From Harmonia axyridis (Eukaryota > Arthropoda > Insecta > Coleoptera > Coccinellidae), in the NCBI RefSeq assembly GCF_914767665.1, contig NC_059504.1:23538001-23602000 (forward strand): 64,000 nt of DNA, in the 5' to 3' direction. A model generated the notes under the pieces. That model saw only the letters and a program-made list of their open reading frames with translations. It was not told where the DNA came from and did not search any database. A program made the position numbers and the translations under genes. Shown in pieces: positions 57,514-64,000 of this stretch (position 1 is its first letter; every line of letters starts with the position of its first letter).

Positions 57514-59044
57514 AAAAACATCTATTAAAATTGGAGAGAATTTGTGAAGCAATTTGTTCATATTCAACTAGAATAATAAATTTGTATATATGTAAATATT
57601 TTATGTTTTATTTTATTTTTTTAATATAAATGAGAATGAAATTAAATTTATATCTTTTTTCAAGCAATACAAATTTGGAGTAAGGTAAATGTCCCAATTA
57701 TCGACACAATAGCGTGAGTAAGAATGACAAAGAGTCTTCAATTACGAAAACAATTTTTATGTAGTTGCAATATAGAATTTCCCATTCTTTGAACCTTCAT
57801 TTTCAATATACAGAAAAAAAATCGTAAAATAGTAGAAATAATTTGAATAAAATGAATAAAATTCAGATGCCCCAATGGTCGACACCATTTAATTTTCCTG
57901 TGAAGAAATAAAAAAACAAACGAAGTAATACTTCTTCAACAAAAAGTATTCGTGAAGATGCAAAAATCCTCGTCTTTGAATCGGATTTTTGTTGCCCCAG
58001 CACTAATTCTTCATGTTAAAATATTATTTAGCAACGTGTTTTTGCGAAGAATTCAAATGCCCTTATATTACTTACGAAAAATATTAAAAAAGTGAAAAAT
58101 ATGAAGGGGTGGTTCTGTATTTTTTACTTGTACATTTACCCAATTCTTAACTAAAATACAGAAAACAAGTACCTGCATAGATTTTTGCCTCTAGTGTCAT
58201 CAAAGTCAAAACCATTCACACCAATTATCTGCAATCTTTAAAGAGATAAGGGAGAAACTTTCTTATAATTGAAAACCTTATTTTGTTATACAGTAATTGC
58301 AATGTAATAGCTTTTAATTATATGCACATTTCCAATGGTTTTTATTTATTCTGAGGGGTCAAAGAAAACTCTTATGATATAAAAAATTATCTTATCTCGC
58401 TTGAGGCAGTTAGAATTTTACCAATACTTCTCAGAAATATACGGTAGGGTGTAAATGTATGAAATCAATTCATTTCTTCTCAATTCTTGGTATTCCTGCG
58501 AAAGAGATTACGTTATTGGTATATCGTGACACTTTCATTTGAAGGTCTTTCAAGTATATATTCAATGAAATAAATTATTGTAAGATCTAATTATACTGGG
58601 TGAATTGAAAGATTTTCATTCAATTCAGACTCATAGTTTTTCATAACAGTAATATTATTTTTCATTGTCATTAAAATTACAATAAATACCCAAACGTATT
58701 ACCTTCAGCGAAAATATTATATTACATTATTACCAGTTTGCTATTACGCAATTCCTTACCTACGTTCGATAGTTCGCCTTTATTGAAACTTCATCTTGCT
58801 GGTTATGCGCAGTGAGTTCGACATGGCCAAGCTTAAGCCAGACAATCAAGAAGAAGAAAACACAAGCCAGGTTCTCTCTGGATCATAGACCAGAATTAAC
58901 TAACTACCTACATTTTTGTACAAGAGATAACCAGTTCATTTTCTGACCAAAAACAACGACCTCTACTACCGAAAGTTTATACACTTTGCTATAATTTTGA
59001 TTTCATAATTTTTTTTTACAGTATTGAATTTATATATTGGAATA

Positions 59045-59854
59045 ATGGCTTACGAACACGTAAATCCAGAAGTAGAATTGAAGGTGAAGGAGGAAGATTT
59101 AGAAATTACTAAGGAGTTTATTGAACCAAACGGAAATATTATTGCAAGAGAAACTGGCAGAACATATTACGAGGCCAATAATATGAAACTGGAAAGTGAT
59201 GTTGGAGAGAAAGATAGAAATGAAACTCAGGAAAAATTCGAGTGTTGTTTGTGTGAATTTTCGACAATCTGGATAGGCAATTTCAGGAGACATGTGAACA
59301 TTGTGCATTTTAACAAAAAAGATTTCAAATGCCGCCTTTGTGACTATATATCAAGTGATAGTAATACTGTTTTACAACATATGAGTGATGTACATTTCAA
59401 ATTGAAAAAATTCCAATGCCATCTTTGTGAATATTCGACGAGTCGAAAAACTAATTTGAAACGTCACATAACAACTGTACATTTGAATTTGAAGAAATTT
59501 AAATGTGAAGAATGTGCTCATGCCACAAATTTGAGTAGTTCGTTGAAATATCACATACAGAAAGTACATTCAGATAGGGAAACATATCCAAAACCTAGAA
59601 ACTACAAATGTAATGTATGTGAATTGTCTACAACTTCAAAAAAAGATTTGAACAAACATATCAAAAGTGTTCATTTGAAGATTAAAGACTATCAATGTGA
59701 TATATGTGAATATAAGGCGAGCAGAAAAACTCATTTAAAAAGTCATATGGAAAATATTCATTCGACTAAAAAGTGCAAATTATGCGATTTCAGTACAACT
59801 GAGCAATGGACTTTAAGAAGACATGTGAAAGACTTACATCCAGAAAAACTGTAG
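59045..59854 (+). CDS. C2H2 zinc-finger protein, array copy 12
   Basis: Right-edge subgroup member: GNFRRH, ECAHATN and SDRETY as in copy 11. Private change: Lys for Glu in EITKEF of the N-terminus. All fingers intact. The spacer after it carries the states CACACG, TTTAGAG and GCCACAAGTG, like the left edge of the array. Confidence 0.9.
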   Translation: MAYEHVNPEVELKVKEEDLEITKEFIEPNGNIIARETGRTYYEANNMKLESDVGEKDRNETQEKFECCLCEFSTIWIGNFRRHVNIVHFNKKDFKCRLCDYISSDSNTVLQHMSDVHFKLKKFQCHLCEYSTSRKTNLKRHITTVHLNLKKFKCEECAHATNLSSSLKYHIQKVHSDRETYPKPRNYKCNVCELSTTSKKDLNKHIKSVHLKIKDYQCDICEYKASRKTHLKSHMENIHSTKKCKLCDFSTTEQWTLRRHVKDLHPEKL

Positions 59855-61388
59855 AAAAACATCTATTAAAATTGGAGAGAATTTGTGAAGCAATTTGTTC
59901 ATATTCAACTAGAATAATAAATTTGTATATATGTAAATATTTTATGTTTTATTTTATTTTTTTAATATAAATGAGAATGAAATTAAATTTATATCTTTTT
60001 TCAAGCAATACAAATTTAGAGTAAGGTAAATGTCCCAATTATCGACACAATAGCGTGAGTAAGAATGACAAAGAGTCTTCAATTACGAAAACAATTTTTA
60101 TGTAGTTGCAATATAGAATTTCCCATTCTTTGAACCTTCATTTTCAATATACAGAAAAAAAAATCGTAAAATAGTAGAAATAATTTGAATAAAATGAATA
60201 AAATTCAGATGCCCCAATGGTCGACACCATTTAATTTTCCTGTGAAGAAATAAAAAAACACACGAAGTAATACTTCTTCAACAAAAAGTATTCGTGAAGG
60301 TGCAGAAATCCTCGTCTTTGAATCGGATTTTTGTTGCCCCAGCACTAATTCTTCATGTTAAAATATTATTTAGCAACGTGTTTTTTCGAAGAATTCAAAT
60401 GCCTTTATATTACTTACGAAAAATAATAAAAAAGTGAAAAATATGAAGGGGTGGTTCTGTATTTTTTACTTGTACATTTACCCAATTCTTAACTAAAATA
60501 CAGAAAACAAGTACCTGCATAGATTTTTGCCACAAGTGTCATCAAAGTCAAAACCATTCACACCAATTATCTGCAATCTTTAAAGAGATAAGGGAGAAAC
60601 TTTCTTATAATTGAAAACCTTATTTTGTTATACAGTAATTGCAATGTAATAGCTTTTAATTATATGCACATTTCCAATGGTTTTTATTTATTCTGAGGGG
60701 TCAAAGAAAACTCTTATGATATAATAAATTATCTCATCTCGCTTGAGGCAGTTAGAATTTTACCAATACTTCTCAGAAATATACGGTAGGGTGTAAATGT
60801 ATGAAATCAATTCATTTCTTCTCAATTCTTGGTATTCCTGCGAAAGAGATTACGTTATTGGTATATCGTGACACTTTCATTTGAAGGTCTTTCAAGTATA
60901 TATTCAATGAAATAAATTATTGTAAGATCTAGGTAATTATACTGGGTGAATTGAAAGATTTTCATTCAATTCAGACTCATAGTTTTTCATTAGGTAATAT
61001 TATTTTTCATTGTCATTGAAATTACAATAAATACCCTAACGTATTACCTTCAGCGAAAATATTATATTACATTGTTACCAGTTTGCGATTACGCAATTCC
61101 TTACCTACGTTCGATAGTTTGCCTTTATTAAAACTTCGCCTTGCTGGTTATGCGCAGTGAGTTCGACATGGCCAAGCTTAAGCCAGTCAATCAAGAAGAA
61201 GAATACACAAGCCAGGTTCTCTCTGGATCATAGACCAGAATTAACTAACTACCTACATTTTTGTACAAGAGACAACCAGTTCATTTTCTGACCAAAAACA
61301 ACGACCTCTACTACCGAAAGTTTATACACTTTGCTATAATTTTGATTTCATAATTTTTTTTACAGTATTGAATTTATATATTGGAATA

Positions 61389-62198
61389 ATGGCTTACGAA
61401 CACGTAAATCCAGAAGTAGAATTGAAGGTGAAGGAGGAAGATTTAGAAATTACTGAGGAGTTTATTGAACCAAACGGAAATATTATTGCAAGAGAAACTG
61501 GCAGAACATATTACGAGGCCAATAATATGAAACTGGAAAGTGATGTTGGAGAGAAAGATAGAAATGAAACTCAGGAAAAATTCGAGTGTTGTTTGTGTGA
61601 ATTTTCGACAATCTGGATAGGCAATATCAGGAGACATGTGAACATTGTGCATTTTAACAAAAAAGATTTCAAATGCCGCCTTTGTGACTATATATCAAGT
61701 GATAGTAATACTGTTTTACAACATATGAGTGATGTACATTTCAAATTGAAAAAATTCCAATGCCATCTTTGTGAATATTCGACGAGTCGAAAAACTAATT
61801 TGAAACGTCACATAACAACTGTACATTTGAATTTCAAAAAATTTAAATGTGAAGAATGTGCTCATGCCACAAATTTGAGTAGTTCGTTGAAATATCACAT
61901 ACAGAAAGTACATTCAGATAGGGAAACATATCCAAAACCTAGAAACTACAAATGTAATGTATGTGAATTGTCTACAACTTCAAAAAAAGATTTGAACAAA
62001 CATATCAAAAGTGTTCATTTGAAGATTAAAGACTATCAATGTGATATATGTGAATATAAGGCGAGCAGAAAAACTCATTTAAAAAGTCATATGGAAAATA
62101 TTCATTCGACTAAAAAGTGCAAATTATGCGATTTCAGTACAACTGAGCAATGGACTTTAAGAAGACATGTGAAAGACTTACATCCAGAAAAACTGTAG
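61389..62198 (+). CDS. C2H2 zinc-finger protein, array copy 13
   Basis: Right-edge subgroup member (ECAHATN, SDRETY) but with the central-type GNIRRH in finger 1, so it is a mosaic. Private change: Phe for Leu in LNFKKF, the linker between fingers 3 and 4. The acceptor T-tract is one base shorter than in the other copies. All fingers intact. It is the last full gene before the window ends. Confidence 0.9.
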   Translation: MAYEHVNPEVELKVKEEDLEITEEFIEPNGNIIARETGRTYYEANNMKLESDVGEKDRNETQEKFECCLCEFSTIWIGNIRRHVNIVHFNKKDFKCRLCDYISSDSNTVLQHMSDVHFKLKKFQCHLCEYSTSRKTNLKRHITTVHLNFKKFKCEECAHATNLSSSLKYHIQKVHSDRETYPKPRNYKCNVCELSTTSKKDLNKHIKSVHLKIKDYQCDICEYKASRKTHLKSHMENIHSTKKCKLCDFSTTEQWTLRRHVKDLHPEKL

Positions 62199-64000
62199 AA
62201 AAACATCTATTAAAATTGGAGAGAATTTGTGAAGCAATTTGTTCATATTCAACCAGAATAATAAATTTGTATATATGTAAATATTTTATGTTTTATTTTA
62301 TTTTTTTAATATAAATGAGAATGAAATTGAATTTATATCTTTTTTCAAGCAATACAAATTTAGAGTAAGGTAAATGTCCCAATTATCGACACAATAGCGT
62401 GAGTAAGAATGACAAAGAGTCTTCAATTACGAAAACAATTTTTATGTAGTTGCAATATAGAATTTCCCATTCTTTGAACCTTCATTTTCAATATACAGAA
62501 AAAAAAATCGTAAAATAGTAGAAATAATTTGAATAAAATGAATAAAATTCAGATGCCCCAATGGTCGACACCATTTAATTTTCCTGTGAAGAAATAAAAA
62601 AACACACGAAGTAATACTTCTTCAACAAAAAGTATTCGTGAAGGTGCAAAAATCCTCGTCTTTGAATCGGATTTTTGTTGCCCCAGCACTAATTCTTCAT
62701 GTTAAAATATTATTTAGCAACGTGTTTTTTCGAAGAATTCAAATGCCTTTATATTACTTACGAAAAATAATAAAAAAGTGAAAAATATGAAGGGGTGGTT
62801 CTGTATTTTTTACTTGTACATTTACCCAATTCTTAACTAAAATACAGAAAACAAGTACCTGCATAGATTTTTGCCACAAGTGTCATCAAAGTCAAAACCA
62901 TTCACACCAATTATCTGCAATCTTTAAAGAGATAAGGGAGAAACTTTCTTATAATTGAAAACCTTATTTTGTTATACAGTAATTGCAATGTAATAGCTTT
63001 TAATTATATGCACATTTCCAATGGTTTTTATTTATTCTGAGGGGTCAAAGAAAACTCTTATGATATAATAAATTATCTCATCTCGCTTGAGGCAGTTAGA
63101 ATTTTACCAATACTTCTCAGAAATATACGGTAGGGTGTAAATGTATGAAATCAATTCATTTCTTCTCAATTCTTGGTATTCCTGCGAAAGAGATGACGTT
63201 ATTGGTATATCGTGACACTTTCATTTGAAGAAATAAAATGAATAAAATTCAGATGCCCCAATGGTCGACACCATTTAATTTTCCTGTGAAGAAATAAAAA
63301 AACAAACGGAGTAATACTTCTTCAACAAAAAGTATTCGTGAAGGTGCAAAAATCCTCGTCTTTGAATCGGATTTTTGTTGCCCCAGCACTAATTCTTCAT
63401 GTTAAAATATTATTTAGCAACGTGTTTTTTCGAAGAATTCAAATGCCCTTATATTACTTACGAAAAATATTAAAAAAGTGAAAAATATGAAGGGGTGGTT
63501 CTGTATTTTTTACTTGTACATTTACCCAATTCTTAACTAAAATACAGAAAACAAGTACCTGCATAGATTTTTGCCTCTAGTGTCATCAAAGTCAAAACCA
63601 TTCACACCAATTATCTGCAATCTTTAAAGAGATAAGGGAGAAACTTTCTTATAATTGAAAACCTTATTTTGTTATACAGTAATTGCAATGTAATAGCTTT
63701 TAATTATATGCACATTTCCAATGGTTTTTATTTATTCTGAGGGGTCAAAGAAAACTCTTATGATATAAAAAATTATCTTATCTCGCTTGAGGCAGTTAGA
63801 ATTTTACCAATACTTCTCAGAAATATACGGTAGGGTTTAAATGTATGAAATCAATTCATTTCTTCTCAATTCTTGGTATTCCTGCGAAAGAGATTACGTT
63901 ATTGGTATATCGTGACACTTTCATTTGAAGGTCTTTCAAGTATATATTCAATGAAATAAATTATTGTAAGATCTAATTATACTGGGTGAATTGAAAGATT
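62199..64000 (+). repeat. Rearranged spacer: two partial spacers joined, no gene between
   Basis: The spacer after copy 13 runs normally to about 63229 (…TTTCATTTGAAG). It then jumps back to sequence equivalent to about 62525 (AATAAAATGAATAAAATTC) and runs through the spacer a second time to the window end. The two passages (about 62525-63229 and 63233-63940) are about 708 bp apart and differ at diagnostic sites (GCCACAAGTG against GCCTCTAGTG; CACACG against CAAACG), so the second came from another unit. The next gene, if present, would start beyond the window. Confidence 0.85.

Larger units (their letters stand above)
28133..64000 (+). repeat. Head-to-tail array of about 2.34-kb zinc-finger gene units
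   Basis: Thirteen full gene copies are spaced at 2321, 2346, 2346, 2753, 2754, 2342, 5152, 2346, 2345, 2341, 2341 and 2344 bp. Once a 22-bp deletion (spacer before copy 2), a 408-bp insertion (twice) and a 2.8-kb transposon (once) are accounted for, the underlying period is 2342 or 2346 bp. The 4-bp difference is the presence of AGGT in AGATCT(AGGT)AATTATAC. The array starts just after the equivalent of a stop codon at the Copia LTR edge and continues to the end of the window. Units are nearly identical over coding and spacer DNA. The first 1.3 kb (28133-29417) is spacer without a gene before it. Confidence 0.97.

Noticed and set aside
29712..61913. Minus-strand frames of 69 and 65 codons repeated in every zinc-finger unit
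   Set aside because: They lie entirely antisense to the zinc-finger exon, and their repetition only reflects the array. Composition is that of reverse-translated Lys/Asn-rich coding sequence.
28133..64000. Regularly spaced repeats as a possible CRISPR array
   Set aside because: The period is 2.3 kb, units are genes with introns, and the genome is eukaryotic.

Overview
The window is eukaryotic, AT-rich, repeat-dense DNA, most likely from an insect. The evidence is spliced genes with GT-AG introns, an animal-type tyrosine aminotransferase, C2H2 zinc-finger genes, a pogo-type DNA transposon, Copia, Penelope-like and non-LTR remnants, and many inverted-repeat elements ending in TACAGGGTG-like termini. 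These termini resemble ladybird-beetle repeats I have seen, but that placement is from memory and is only an inference.

Layout. 1-3.6 kb: no gene, an inverted-repeat element with GC-rich palindromes. 3.66-4.97 kb: a single-exon gene for a PAM2 + MIF4G translation factor-like protein (PAIP1/CTIF/MIF4GD group). 6.1-16.9 kb: a block of inverted-repeat (TIR) elements, some nested, with no convincing host gene. 17.2-22.3 kb: a complete four-coding-exon tyrosine aminotransferase gene (427 aa) with a TATA box and poly(A) signal. 22.4-28.1 kb: a graveyard of simple repeats, a Penelope-like endonuclease fragment, a broken non-LTR reverse transcriptase, a diverged relic of the zinc-finger repeat, a hAT-like fragment with an 11-bp tandem repeat, and the 3' end of a Copia element with its LTR.

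28.1-64 kb: the main feature, a head-to-tail array of about 2.34-kb units, each holding one copy of a seven-finger C2H2 zinc-finger gene. Thirteen copies lie in the window, all with uninterrupted reading frames, and the array runs off the right edge. Each unit carries its own short 5' exon, a 210-bp intron, the main exon, a poly(A) signal and about 1.3 kb of spacer. Three non-adjacent copies (2, 6, 8) encode identical proteins. Two adjacent units share the same 408-bp insertion, so that pair arose by duplication after insertion. One spacer holds an apparently intact 2.8-kb pogo/Tigger-like transposon, with 12 empty sites in the other spacers.

Within the array, diagnostic bases sort by position. 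The outer units carry states also found in the diverged relic outside the array (ancestral), and the central units carry derived states. This is what unequal crossing-over with homogenisation from the centre should leave. The array is the best candidate for something undescribed: a young, multi-copy, apparently coding zinc-finger gene array whose DNA-recognition residues are nearly invariant. The sequence does not tell its function. Collapse or expansion of the array by assembly error must be excluded with long reads.
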